Shown here in pieces: positions 47,666-56,498 of a stretch of DNA of 64,000 nt (its first letter is position 1; each line of letters begins with the position of its first letter). The notes below the pieces were generated by a model. That model had not been told where the DNA came from, searched no databases, and saw nothing but the letters and a program-made list of their open reading frames with translations. Made by a program: the position numbers and the translations under genes. Origin of the DNA: Achromobacter anxifer (GTDB lineage Bacteria; Pseudomonadota; Gammaproteobacteria; Burkholderiales; Burkholderiaceae_B). The DNA is taken from contig NZ_CAHLAR010000001.1 of NCBI RefSeq assembly GCF_903652925.1, positions 62,001-126,000 on the forward strand, given 5' to 3'.

Positions 47666-48820
47666 ATGGATACTCTTATTCCTTTCGACTACGGCACCCT
47701 GCGCGTGGTCTGGTGGGTGCTGCTGGGCGCCTTGCTCATCGGCTTCGCCGTCATGGACGGCTTCGACCTGGGCGTGGCCGCGCTGCTGCCGGTGGTCGCC
47801 AAGACCGACGCCGAGCGCCGTGTGGTGATCAACGTGGTGGGGCCTGTCTGGGAAGGCAACCAGGTCTGGCTCATCACCGCGGGCGGCGCCATCTTCGCGG
47901 CCTGGCCCTTGCTGTACGCCGCGTCGTTCTCCGGGTTCTATCTGGCGATGATGCTGGTGCTGATCGCGCTGATCCTGCGGCCGGTCGGCTTCAAGTACCG
48001 CAGCAAGATGGAAGGCACCAGCTGGCGCAACCGCTGGGACGGCGTGCTCTGTTTTTCGGGCGTGGTGGCCTCGCTGGTGTTCGGCGTGGCCATGGGCAAC
48101 ATCATCCTGGGCGTGCCGTTCACCTTCGATCCGGTGACCTTGCGTCCGATCTATGAAGGCCATTTCTACCAGCTGTTCATGCCGTTCGCGCTGTTGGCCG
48201 GCGTGCTCAGCGTGGTGATGCTGGCCATGCACGGCGCCGTGCTGCTGGCCTGGCGCACGGAAGACCCGATCTCGTCGCGGGCCCGCAACTGGGGCAGGCT
48301 GTGCGCCTTGCTGACCGCGGCGCTGTTCGCGGCGGGCGGCTTCTGGGTGGCAGGCGGCTTGCCTGGCCACGTCATCACCAGCGCGGTGGACATGGCCGGC
48401 CCGTCGGATCCGATGCTCAAGACCGTGGCGGTGCAGAACGGCGCCTGGATGGCCAACTACGCGAAATGGCCGCTGATGTGGATCGCGCCTGCGCTGGGCG
48501 TGGGCGGCGCCGTGTTGGTGGCGCTGCTGCTTAGCGTGCGCGCCAATGTGCTGGCGTTCCTGGCGTCGTCGGTGTCGATCGCCGGGGTGATCCTGACGGT
48601 GGGCTTTTCGCTCTTTCCGTTCATCATGCCTTCGTCGACCAAGCCGCAGGCCGGCCTGACCATCTGGGATGGCTCGTCCAGCCACCTGACGCTGTGGATC
48701 ATGGTGATCGCGGTCGCGATCTTCCTGCCCATCGTGACCGTCTACACCGCCTGGGTCTACCGCGTCATGCGCGGCAAGGTCACCCAGGAATCGGTGGGCG
48801 ACACGCCCAACTCATACTGA
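47666..48820 (+). CDS. cydB: Cytochrome bd ubiquinol oxidase subunit II
   Basis: A 384-residue membrane subunit with the conserved N-terminal segment FAVMDGFDLGVAALLPVVAK, then GPVWEGNQVWLI, and a C-terminal LWIMVIAVAIFLPIVTVYTA. It pairs with CydA and stabilises the haems. The ATG at 47666 has GGGAGAG upstream and is 13 bp after the cydA stop. Confidence 0.95.
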   Translation: MDTLIPFDYGTLRVVWWVLLGALLIGFAVMDGFDLGVAALLPVVAKTDAERRVVINVVGPVWEGNQVWLITAGGAIFAAWPLLYAASFSGFYLAMMLVLIALILRPVGFKYRSKMEGTSWRNRWDGVLCFSGVVASLVFGVAMGNIILGVPFTFDPVTLRPIYEGHFYQLFMPFALLAGVLSVVMLAMHGAVLLAWRTEDPISSRARNWGRLCALLTAALFAAGGFWVAGGLPGHVITSAVDMAGPSDPMLKTVAVQNGAWMANYAKWPLMWIAPALGVGGAVLVALLLSVRANVLAFLASSVSIAGVILTVGFSLFPFIMPSSTKPQAGLTIWDGSSSHLTLWIMVIAVAIFLPIVTVYTAWVYRVMRGKVTQESVGDTPNSY

Positions 48821-48836
48821 ATTAGGAGCCTCCACC

Positions 48837-48962
48837 ATGTGGTATTTCTCGTGGATACTCGGTCTGGGCCTGGCGTGCGCCTTCGCCATCCTCAATGCAA
48901 TGTGGTTCGAGCTGCGCGAGGGGCATACGCATGACCCGCGCGCCAGCCGCGACGACGAGTGA
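48837..48962 (+). CDS. cydX: Cytochrome bd small subunit CydX
   Basis: A 41-residue single-helix protein reading MWYFSWILGLGLACAFAILN, then AMWFELREGHTHDPRASRDDE. MWYFxWxLG and the N-A-MWxE pattern are the CydX (YbgT) hallmarks. It binds CydA and stabilises the haems. TAGGAG stands ten bases upstream of the ATG. It is easily missed by length-limited gene callers. Its stop overlaps the cydD GTG start as GTGA. Confidence 0.93.
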   Translation: MWYFSWILGLGLACAFAILNAMWFELREGHTHDPRASRDDE

Positions 48963-50773
48963 GCGGCGGTACTAGCAGCCTCGAGCACGACCCCTCGGCA
49001 ACCCTGAACAAACCGCCGCGCGCACAGTCGCGGTGGTTGATGGCGCTCGCCAAGGCGGCAAGGCTGCCGCTGATCCTGGCGGGCGCAGCCCCCCTGGTGA
49101 GCGGCGCCCTGTTGGTCGTGCAGGCCTGGTTGCTGGCCAGCGTGCTCGACGCGGCCATCGTCAGGCAGGTGCCCCGGCAGGAGTTGCTGGGCGACATCCT
49201 GGGCATTGCCGGACTCATGTTGCTGCGCGCCTGCATTACCTGGGCGGGCGAGCGCGCCGGTGCGGACGCGGCCGAACGCATCAAGCGCCACGTGCGCCAG
49301 TCGCTGTTCAGGCGCCTGGTGCAGAAGGGGCCGTACTGGAGCCGGGGCCAGGCATCCGGCGAACTCGCCAGCGCGGTGGTGGATCAGGTCGAGGCCCTGG
49401 ACGGCTTCTTCGCCAAGTACCTGCCCGCCATGGCCGCGGCGGCTTTGCTGCCCGTCGCTTTTTCCGTGGTGCTGCTGCCGATGGACGTGATCGCCGGCCT
49501 GGTCCTGCTGATCACCGCGCCCCTGATTCCGCTGTTCATGGCCCTGGTGGGCTGGGGCGCCCAAGGCGCCAGCCGCCGGCACCTGCGCGCCTTTGCCCGC
49601 TTGTCGGGATTCTTCGCGGACCGGCTGCGCGGGCTGTCCACGCTGAAGCTTTATGGCCGCGCCGAGGCCGAGGCCGCGTCGGTGGTGGCGGCCAGCGACG
49701 CGCTGCGCCAGCGCACCATGTCAGTCTTGCGCATTGCCTTTCTCTCATCCGCCGTGCTGGAGTTCTTCGCCGCGCTGGGCGTGGCGGGGGTGGCGGTCTA
49801 TATCGGTCTTACCTATCTGGGCTTTCTGGACCTGCGCTGGTCGCCGCTGACCTTGCAGGCGGGCTTGTTTTGCCTGCTGATGGCGCCGGAAGTCTATGCG
49901 CCGCTGCGCCAGTTCGCCGCCCACTATCACGACCGCGCCGCCGCGCTGGCGGCGGTCTCGCAGATCGCCGTGTTGTTCGACGGTTTGCCGGAGGAGGAGG
50001 CTCGCGCCGGGAACGCTTCGGGTGCACGCCCACAGCAAACGGGAGCGCCGGCGCAAGACAGTTCGGGAGGCTGCGTCGCGGGACCTGGACGTGTTCCCGC
50101 ACGCTCTGGCGTGGGCGCGGCCGTCGCCATCACCGGCCTCAACCTGGACGCGCCGGGCCGCAGCCAGGCGGTGCTGTCCGACGCGGCCTTGACGCTGCCG
50201 CCGGGCGAGCACGTCGCGCTGATGGGCCCCAGCGGCATAGGCAAGTCCACGCTGATCGAGGCGATTGCGCGCCTGCGCCCCTTCCAGGGAGACATACGCT
50301 TGGACGGCCTGCCCCTGCAAGAATGGGACGAGGCGGCGTTGCGCGAACGGGTGGCGTTGATCGGCCAGAAGCCGCAATTGCTGGCCGGCTCCATTGCCGA
50401 CAACATCCGCCTGGGCCGGCCCGATGCTTCGGATGCCGAGGTGCGCGCCGCCGCCGGCCGCGCCTGCGTGCTGGAGTTCGCCGATGCCTTGCCGCAAGGA
50501 CTGGACACGCCGCTGGGCGGCCGCGGGCACGGTCTGTCTGGCGGTCAGGCGCAGCGCGTGGCGCTGGCGCGCCTGTTCCTGCGCGACCCGGCGTTGATCC
50601 TGCTGGACGAACCTACGGCGCATCTGGACGAGGCCACGCAAACGCGTGTGTTGGACGAGATCCTGGCATTCGCCGCCGGCCGCAGCCTGCTGCTTGCGAC
50701 GCACTCGCCCGCAGTGGCGGCCCGGCTGGGCCGGACCCTGTGCGTGGCGGATGGAAAAGTGGAAGAGGCATGA
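48959..50773 (+). CDS. cydD: Thiol reductant ABC exporter subunit CydD
   Basis: A 604-residue half-transporter fused to its ATPase. Membrane helices occupy about residues 30-310. The ATPase has Walker A GPSGIGKST, signature LSGGQAQRVALARL and Walker B ALILLDEPTAHLD. With CydC it exports glutathione or cysteine and is needed to assemble cytochrome bd. The GTG at 48959 overlaps the cydX stop; a later ATG at 49039 is an alternative, because the first 27 residues are not conserved-looking. A Gly/Ala/Pro-rich linker of about 50 residues separates the domains. Confidence 0.9.
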   Translation: MSGGTSSLEHDPSATLNKPPRAQSRWLMALAKAARLPLILAGAAPLVSGALLVVQAWLLASVLDAAIVRQVPRQELLGDILGIAGLMLLRACITWAGERAGADAAERIKRHVRQSLFRRLVQKGPYWSRGQASGELASAVVDQVEALDGFFAKYLPAMAAAALLPVAFSVVLLPMDVIAGLVLLITAPLIPLFMALVGWGAQGASRRHLRAFARLSGFFADRLRGLSTLKLYGRAEAEAASVVAASDALRQRTMSVLRIAFLSSAVLEFFAALGVAGVAVYIGLTYLGFLDLRWSPLTLQAGLFCLLMAPEVYAPLRQFAAHYHDRAAALAAVSQIAVLFDGLPEEEARAGNASGARPQQTGAPAQDSSGGCVAGPGRVPARSGVGAAVAITGLNLDAPGRSQAVLSDAALTLPPGEHVALMGPSGIGKSTLIEAIARLRPFQGDIRLDGLPLQEWDEAALRERVALIGQKPQLLAGSIADNIRLGRPDASDAEVRAAAGRACVLEFADALPQGLDTPLGGRGHGLSGGQAQRVALARLFLRDPALILLDEPTAHLDEATQTRVLDEILAFAAGRSLLLATHSPAVAARLGRTLCVADGKVEEA

Positions 50774-52467
50774 AGAATCTGTTGCTGCTCCTGCCCCTGT
50801 ATGCGCGCCGCAAAAGCGGGTTTTTGCTCGCATTGTTCTGCGCGCTGGCCACCGTGGCCGCCGGCGTGGGTCTGCTGGGCGTGTCAGGCTGGTTCCTGAC
50901 CGGCGCGGCCCTGGCCGGGGCGGGCGGGGCCTTCAATCTGTTCGCGCCTTCGGCACTGGTGCGCGGCCTGTCGTTCCTGCGCATCGTGGCGCGCTACGCC
51001 GACCGCGTGGTTGGGCACTCCGCCACCCTGCGCCTCCTGGCGGACCTGCGCGCCACGGTATTCGCCGCGCTGATCAGGCTGACGCCGAGGCAGCTGGCGC
51101 GCTATCGCGATGGCGACCTGGTTGCGCGCATGACGGGCGACGTCGATGCGCTCGATACGGTGTTCCTGTTCGTGCTGGCGCCGCTTGCCACCGCCATTCT
51201 CGGCGGCGCGGTGCTGACCGCGGTGCTGGGCATGTGGGTGCCCGCGGCGGCGCTGGCGTTCGCGCTGGCCTTGCTGATCGCCTGCGTGCTGGTGCCGCTG
51301 TGGCTGCTGCGCGCGGCGCGCAAGCCGGGCGCGGCCGCGCAGGAAAGCGCGGCTGGATTGCGCGCCGCGACGCTGGACGCGGTGGACGGGCATGCCGACA
51401 TGGTGGCCTTGCACGCGCAGGCGCAGACCGCCGCGCATTTCGAGCGCCTATGCGAGGCCAGCGCGCGTGCGCGCGGCAGCCAGGCGCGCGTGGCCGCCCG
51501 CGGGCAGTTCTTCCTGCAGGTCGCGGCCGGCGCATCGGTGCTGGCCTTGCTCTGGTTCGGCCTGGACACGCTGGAGTCGGGAGGGATCGAAGGGCCGACG
51601 CTGGCGGGCCTGTTGTTGGCGGTCATCGGCATTTTCGAGGTCGCGGGTCCGATCATGCGCGGCGCATCTCGCATGGGCTCGGCGACGTCGGCCGCGACGC
51701 GGATCCGCGAGGTGACGCAATGCCAGCCCGACATGCAGGATCCGCCCGCGCCGCGCGCCTTGCCCGAGCGCGGCGCGCTGGAGCTGGAGCGCGTGAGTTT
51801 CGCCTATCCGGGCAGGGCGGCGGGCGTGAGCCCGCGGGTGCTGGAGGATGTCAGCCTGCGCGTGGAGCCCGGCGAGCGGATCGCCATCCTGGGACCCAGC
51901 GGCGCGGGCAAGTCGACGCTGTTGCATCTGCTGTTGCGCCTGGAGGATCCGCAGGCAGGCCAGGTGCGCTACGGCGGCTGCGATGCGCGCGCCTGCGCGC
52001 AAGGCGATTGGCACCGGCGTATCGCGTTGTTGTCGCAGGACGCGCCGGTGTTCCTGGGCACATTGCGCACCAATCTGCTCATTGGCGACCCCGAGGCGGA
52101 CGATGCCGCTTTGTGGCGCGCGCTGGACGCGGCGCGGCTGGGCGATTTCGTGCGCGGTCTGCCCGATGGCCTGGATACCTGGGCGGGCGAAACGGGTTCG
52201 CAACTGTCGGTCGGGCAGGCGCGCCGCCTGTGTCTGGCGCGGGCGTTGCTGTCGCCAGCGACGGTCATCGTGCTGGACGAACCGACCGCGGGGCTGGACG
52301 CCGCGGCCGAGGCGGCTTTCTTCAACGACCTGGAAAACGCGCTGCAGGGACGCGCCGTGGTGTTGGCCACGCATGCGGCGTTGCCCCCTGGCGCGGTCCA
52401 TCGTTGCCATGTGTTGCGGGGCGGCCGGCTACATGAATTGTCATCCGGGGAGTCAATCCTGGCTTAA
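50770..52467 (+). CDS. cydC: Thiol reductant ABC exporter subunit CydC
   Basis: A 565-residue half-transporter starting at an ATG that overlaps the cydD stop by ATGA. Segments LLGVSGWFLTGAALAGAG and RYADRVVGHSATLRLLADLR are CydC-specific. The ATPase has Walker A GPSGAGKST and Walker B VIVLDEPTAGLD, but the signature reads LSVGQARR, with Val at the second Gly of LSGGQ. This departs from a normal ABC signature and suggests the ATP site it forms is weak or degenerate. The frame remains open far upstream; that part is cydD in another frame. Confidence 0.92.
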   Translation: MKNLLLLLPLYARRKSGFLLALFCALATVAAGVGLLGVSGWFLTGAALAGAGGAFNLFAPSALVRGLSFLRIVARYADRVVGHSATLRLLADLRATVFAALIRLTPRQLARYRDGDLVARMTGDVDALDTVFLFVLAPLATAILGGAVLTAVLGMWVPAAALAFALALLIACVLVPLWLLRAARKPGAAAQESAAGLRAATLDAVDGHADMVALHAQAQTAAHFERLCEASARARGSQARVAARGQFFLQVAAGASVLALLWFGLDTLESGGIEGPTLAGLLLAVIGIFEVAGPIMRGASRMGSATSAATRIREVTQCQPDMQDPPAPRALPERGALELERVSFAYPGRAAGVSPRVLEDVSLRVEPGERIAILGPSGAGKSTLLHLLLRLEDPQAGQVRYGGCDARACAQGDWHRRIALLSQDAPVFLGTLRTNLLIGDPEADDAALWRALDAARLGDFVRGLPDGLDTWAGETGSQLSVGQARRLCLARALLSPATVIVLDEPTAGLDAAAEAAFFNDLENALQGRAVVLATHAALPPGAVHRCHVLRGGRLHELSSGESILA

Positions 52468-52521
52468 GCGCGGTTGCGAGGTTATAGTTCGCCTTGCTTC
52501 AATTCTCCAGGGCCGTCTTCC

Positions 52522-53076
52522 ATGCAGACCGACTACGCCGAGTACATCCGGCGCACCATCCGCAGCGTTCCAGACTGGCCCCAACCCGGTGTCATTTTTC
52601 GCGACATCACGCCAGTGTTGCAGGATCCGCGCGCGTTCCGGGTACTCATCGATCTTTTCGTCTACCGCTACATGCGCCAGCGCCTGGACCTGGTAGCCGG
52701 CGTGGATGCGCGCGGCTTCATCGTGGGCAGCGTGCTGGCCTACGAACTCAACCTGGGGTTCGTGCCCGTGCGCAAGAAAGGCAAGCTGCCGTTCCGCACG
52801 GTGGCCGAGGAATACTCGCTCGAATATGGCAACGCGGCGGTCGAAATGCACACGGATTCCGTGCGCACCGGCCAGCGCGTCCTGCTGGTGGACGATCTGA
52901 TCGCCACGGGCGGCACCATGCTGGCCGCCATCAAATTGCTGCAACGCCTGGGCGCCAACGTGGTCGAGGCCGCGGCCATCATCGACCTGCCCGACCTGGG
53001 CGGTTCCGCCCGCGTTTCCGCTACCGGCACTCCGCTTTATACCGTCTGTCAATACGGCGCCGACTCGGCCCCGTAA
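52522..53076 (+). CDS. apt: Adenine phosphoribosyltransferase
   Basis: A 184-residue purine salvage enzyme: adenine plus PRPP gives AMP. The PRPP motif is [15 protein letters not shown], and [17 protein letters not shown] and KKGKLPFRT are characteristic of APRT. The ATG at 52522 gives the standard N-terminus. It lies 54 bp after cydC in the same direction but has no known link to it. Confidence 0.95.
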   Translation: MQTDYAEYIRRTIRSVPDWPQPGVIFRDITPVLQDPRAFRVLIDLFVYRYMRQRLDLVAGVDARGFIVGSVLAYELNLGFVPVRKKGKLPFRTVAEEYSLEYGNAAVEMHTDSVRTGQRVLLVDDLIATGGTMLAAIKLLQRLGANVVEAAAIIDLPDLGGSARVSATGTPLYTVCQYGADSAP

Positions 53077-53079
53077 TCA

Positions 53080-53970
53080 TCACGCATCCGACAGCCGCGG
53101 CTGGATGAAGTCCAGGAAAGCCTTGGTCTTCGCCGGCAGCATGCGCGACGGCAGCAGGGCGAAGAGCGGCAGCGGCGTGAGGCTCCAATCCGGCAGTACC
53201 CGCACCAGGCCGGACTGCTTGATGGCGCGTTCCATCGCGTCGAAGACCAGCAGCGGCGTGATGCCCAGGCCTTGTCCGGCCAGCCGTCCGAGCATGCCGA
53301 CATTGTTGGCGGACAGGCGTCCCGATACCTGCACGCGTTCCACCTTGTCGCCCGAATGCAGCATCCAGAAGGATGACTCCTCGCGCATGGTGGGGCGCAG
53401 GCATTCATGGTGGCTGAGATCCGCGGGCACCCTCGGTTCACCGTGGCGCGCCAGGTATTCGGGCGAGGCGTACAGCTGATGGGCCATCAGCACGATCTTG
53501 CGCGAGATCAGGCTGGAATCCGGCTGCTGGCCGAAGCGCAGGATCAGGTCGAACGGATTGCTGATGGGGTCGATCGGCCGCATGCTCAGGTCGAAGTCGC
53601 ACTCGATTTCCGGATGCTGTTCGCGGAACTCGCTGATGACGGCGGGCAGGAACAGCTGCGCCAGGCTGGTGGGCAGGGAGATGCGCAGGCGTCCCTTGGG
53701 CTGCACCGCCATGTCCAGCAATTGGTCGTGCGCGATGCGCGCCTCTTCCACGATATGCCGGCAGCGCTCGAAATAGATGGCGCCGGCTTCGGTCAGGTCG
53801 ATCTTGCGCGTGCTGCGGTTGAGCAGCCGCATGCCGATGCTGCGTTCCAGTTCACTGACGCGGCGCGAGAGCGTGGATGTCGGAATATTCAAGGCTTCGG
53901 CGGCGTGGCTGAAGTTCTTGCGCTTGGCGACTTCGACAAACAGAGCGATGTCGTTAAGCTGGATATCCAT
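53080..53970 (-). CDS. LysR-family transcriptional regulator
   Basis: A 296-residue regulator of the CrgA/DmlR-like subgroup. The N-terminus is MDIQLNDIALFVEVAKRKNF, with the recognition helix IPTSTLSRRVSELERSIG and LNRSTRKIDLTEAG. The ATG at 53970 matches the family; one six codons earlier is less likely. It converges with apt with a 3-bp gap, and the divergent gene on the other side is a DUF4148 protein 384 bp away. Target unknown. Confidence 0.88.
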   Translation of the reverse strand: MDIQLNDIALFVEVAKRKNFSHAAEALNIPTSTLSRRVSELERSIGMRLLNRSTRKIDLTEAGAIYFERCRHIVEEARIAHDQLLDMAVQPKGRLRISLPTSLAQLFLPAVISEFREQHPEIECDFDLSMRPIDPISNPFDLILRFGQQPDSSLISRKIVLMAHQLYASPEYLARHGEPRVPADLSHHECLRPTMREESSFWMLHSGDKVERVQVSGRLSANNVGMLGRLAGQGLGITPLLVFDAMERAIKQSGLVRVLPDWSLTPLPLFALLPSRMLPAKTKAFLDFIQPRLSDA

Positions 53971-54354
53971 GGGGCCCTCGAAGTTCAAAATTCCATTTCT
54001 GGGGGATTTGTATGATAAATGGAATTATTGTCCCGCCAGCAGAAATGTCTATTTCCCAACGCTGAACGTTCCATCCATCAGGCGGCGGCCGCATTCTCCG
54101 TTACCCAGCTTGCTCGTTGCTGAATGCTGGCAAGGCTTGTGACTGCTTGATCTGGCCTTGCCACATAGGGAATATGCGCGAATTGCACGGGTTGGAACGT
54201 GCAATTGTCCCATTCATGCAAATATGTTCACCAAAATAAGGGTTTTTACTAGGGCCTAATCGCCAGATGCTTCGTCCCAGCAATGAAATTGTCACATCGC
54301 TCCTGCCAGCCTGGCAGAAGCCGCTGTGCAAGGTTTAGGATGGAGTCGTCTCAA
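53971..54354. other. Intergenic region between a LysR gene and a DUF4148 gene
   Basis: A 384-bp divergent gap, more AT-rich than its neighbours, especially at 53990-54050 and 54170-54260. It contains promoters for both genes and a 9-bp inverted repeat (54181-54206). I see no small gene or RNA. Confidence 0.5.
54181..54206. promoter_or_regulatory. 9-bp inverted repeat upstream of the DUF4148 gene
   Basis: AATTGCACG (54181-54189) and CGTGCAATT (54198-54206) are exactly complementary around an eight-base spacer. The size fits a regulator site. It is about 150 bp upstream of the DUF4148 start. Confidence 0.5.
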
Positions 54355-54738
54355 ATGAAAGCCCTAGCTACCGCACTCATGGTTACCGCAACGCTGGTGG
54401 GTATGTCCGCCGCTCACGCCGATGGCAAGACGCGTGAACAAGTCCAACAGGAGCTGCAGGCCGCCAAGGCCGCAGGCCAGGTCACGTTCGGTGAACTGGA
54501 TTACCCGCCCGTCACCCCGCAGAACACCAGCCTGTCGCGCGAACAGGTCCAGCAGGAACTGCAAAGCGCCAAGGCTGCTGGCCAGGTGACCTCGGCCGAG
54601 CTGGATTACCCGCCCAAGGCCGCCGTGTCGCAAACCGCCGGCAAGACCCGCGAACAAGTCCGCCAGGAACTGGCCGAAGCCAAGGCGCGCGGCGAGTACA
54701 CCTTCGGCGAACTGGATTACCCGCCCCAAGGCCGCTGA
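54355..54738 (+). CDS. DUF4148-type secreted protein with three tandem repeats
   Basis: A 127-residue protein with a signal peptide (ATALMVTATLVGMSAAHA) and three near-identical 28-residue units at 25-52, 60-87 and 97-124. Each begins (K/L)(T/S)REQV and ends with a glutamate-leucine-DYPP motif, joined by short variable linkers. Single-unit relatives are common small periplasmic proteins (DUF4148) in Burkholderiales. Their function is unknown. The gene is followed by a terminator. Confidence 0.8.
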   Translation: MKALATALMVTATLVGMSAAHADGKTREQVQQELQAAKAAGQVTFGELDYPPVTPQNTSLSREQVQQELQSAKAAGQVTSAELDYPPKAAVSQTAGKTREQVRQELAEAKARGEYTFGELDYPPQGR

Positions 54739-55175
54739 GCCGCTTTTTGGCGGTTTGGTCCAAAGCAGGCCCCTCCCGATGTCGAGGGGCTTTTTTATCG
54801 GCGAGACCAGAACCGCCGGCCACGCGATGTCGCGTTTTCGCATCAGAATTGTGCGCGCGCCGCGACAACTGTTGTGAGTCTTCCAGGCTCGGCAGGAGAA
54901 TGTCCTCAGCCCGCAAAATCGTTTGCGAGCCTTAATTCACATTTGATATCAACGCGTTAACGCAGGTTTCCAAAGAGAGTTGCTGGTAAGAAGTTAGTCA
55001 TTGTCCCAACCATGGAAAGTAGTTCTTCGAAATCCGGGTTACTTCGAATTGGCGCAGGCCGGACACTAACTCCAGTGCATGCGCCGCTAGCTTGTTTGCA
55101 GCGGCACGCAGATCGCCGGCCCTGGGCTTGGCGGCTTTGCGGTTTGCCTTTCATCTCGCCATTTTGGGGACTTAT
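54739..55175. other. Intergenic region upstream of the porin gene
   Basis: A 437-bp gap. It begins with the terminator at 54769-54796. The rest, with an AT-rich part at 54930-55060, should hold the porin promoter and a long 5' untranslated region. Hairpin CGCAAA/TTTGCG occurs at about 54915-54930. No gene seen. Porin leaders are often small-RNA targets. Confidence 0.5.
54769..54796 (+). terminator. DUF4148 gene terminator
   Basis: Stem GCCCCTC/GAGGGGC (54769-54775 with 54784-54790) followed by six T, 30 bp after the stop. Confidence 0.85.
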
Positions 55176-56288
55176 ATGAAGAAGACGCTATTGGCCGTCG
55201 CGTTGCTGACCGGCTTTGCCGGCGCTGCGCAAGCCGCAGACTCCGTGACGCTGTACGGTTTGATCGACGCCGGTATTGGCTACGAGAAAGTGAAGTTCGA
55301 CGGCAATTCGCAAAGCCGCTTCGGCGGCGTGCAGGGCGTGAGCAGCGGTTCGCGCTTCGGCCTGCGCGGCACTGAAGACCTGGGCGACGGCCTGCGCGCC
55401 GTGTTCACCCTGGAAGGCGGTTTCGGTCCGATGAACGGCAAGTCGCTGCAAAGCGGCCGCCTGTTCGGACGCCAGGCCACCGTGGGCCTGGACAGCGATT
55501 CCTGGGGCCGCCTGGAATTCGGCCGCCAGACGAACCTGGCTTCCAAGTACTTCGGTTCGATCGATCCGTTCTCGATCAGCTACAACACCGCCAACATGGG
55601 TACCACGTTCGGCAGCGCCAACACGATGCGCCTGGACAACATGGTCCTGTACCAGACCCCCAGCATGGGCGGCTTCAAGGTGGGCGTGGGCTACTCGTTC
55701 AGCGCCGATGACACGGTCAGCGACACCTCGCAGACCGGCTTCCAGACCGGCAACAACAACCGCGTGCTGACCGCGGGCGTGCAGTACGTCAACGGCCCCC
55801 TGAACCTGGCTGCCGCGTACGACCGCTTCAACCCGTCCAACAACCAGACCGGCGGCAAGTCCGAGGCCCGCATCCAGGAATACATCCTGGGCGGTTCCTA
55901 TGACTTCGAAGTCGTGAAGGTGGCGGCGGCCTTCGGCCAGACCCGCGACGGCTGGTTCATCGGCCAGAACATGGGCACCACGCCGGACGGCATGCAGAAC
56001 CTGGGCTCGTTCAAGCTGGCCGACGGCTTCCGCGCCAATTCGTACATGATCGGCGCCACCGTGCCGCTGGGCCGCCATGCGGTCTTCGGTTCGTGGCAGC
56101 GCGCCACCGCCAGCAACGACAAGCTGACCGGCGACGACGCGACGTTCAACGTGTACAGCTTGGGCTACACCTACGACTTCACCAAGCGCACCAACCTGTA
56201 CGCGTACGCCTCCTACGGCGACAACTACGCGTTCCAGCGCGATGCGACCGACACCGCCGTTGCCATCGGCGTGCGCCACCGTTTCTAA
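55176..56288 (+). CDS. General outer-membrane porin
   Basis: A 370-residue trimeric porin of the beta-proteobacterial Gram-negative porin family. It has a signal peptide (LLAVALLTGFAGAAQA), then the first strand SVTLYGLIDAGIGYE, the motif SRFGLRGTEDLGDGLRAVF, and the terminal strand ending in AIGVRHRF with C-terminal Phe, the BAM recognition signal. The mature protein should form a 16-strand barrel. The ATG at 55176 was chosen for the signal peptide. Confidence 0.94.
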   Translation: MKKTLLAVALLTGFAGAAQAADSVTLYGLIDAGIGYEKVKFDGNSQSRFGGVQGVSSGSRFGLRGTEDLGDGLRAVFTLEGGFGPMNGKSLQSGRLFGRQATVGLDSDSWGRLEFGRQTNLASKYFGSIDPFSISYNTANMGTTFGSANTMRLDNMVLYQTPSMGGFKVGVGYSFSADDTVSDTSQTGFQTGNNNRVLTAGVQYVNGPLNLAAAYDRFNPSNNQTGGKSEARIQEYILGGSYDFEVVKVAAAFGQTRDGWFIGQNMGTTPDGMQNLGSFKLADGFRANSYMIGATVPLGRHAVFGSWQRATASNDKLTGDDATFNVYSLGYTYDFTKRTNLYAYASYGDNYAFQRDATDTAVAIGVRHRF

Positions 56289-56406
56289 GCGATAGGACGT
56301 CCGGCAAGACCTTGCTGAATGCGCGGCTCATCTCCGTGGGCCGCCGAGTGACAGCGAACCCCCCCAAACTGGTTGCCGCTGGACGTGTCTAGAGCAGGGA
56401 AGGGAA

Positions 56407-56434
56407 GGGCCTCCGCAAGGAGGCCCTCTCGTTT
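56407..56434 (+). terminator. Porin gene terminator
   Basis: Perfect stem GGGCCTCC/GGAGGCCC (56407-56414 with 56419-56426), loop GCAA, followed by TCTCGTTTT about 120 bp after the porin stop. Confidence 0.75.
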
Positions 56435-56498
56435 TCGTGCCCTGTGTGGTGCGATCTTTTGCCGCCTGGCCGCGAGCCCGCGCAGCGGCGCTTACCTT

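Noticed and set aside
49033-52467. A plus-strand frame of about 1140 codons across cydD and cydC
   Set aside because: Its first half is cydD read in the wrong frame. Only the part from the ATG at 50770 has ABC transporter motifs, and that is cydC.
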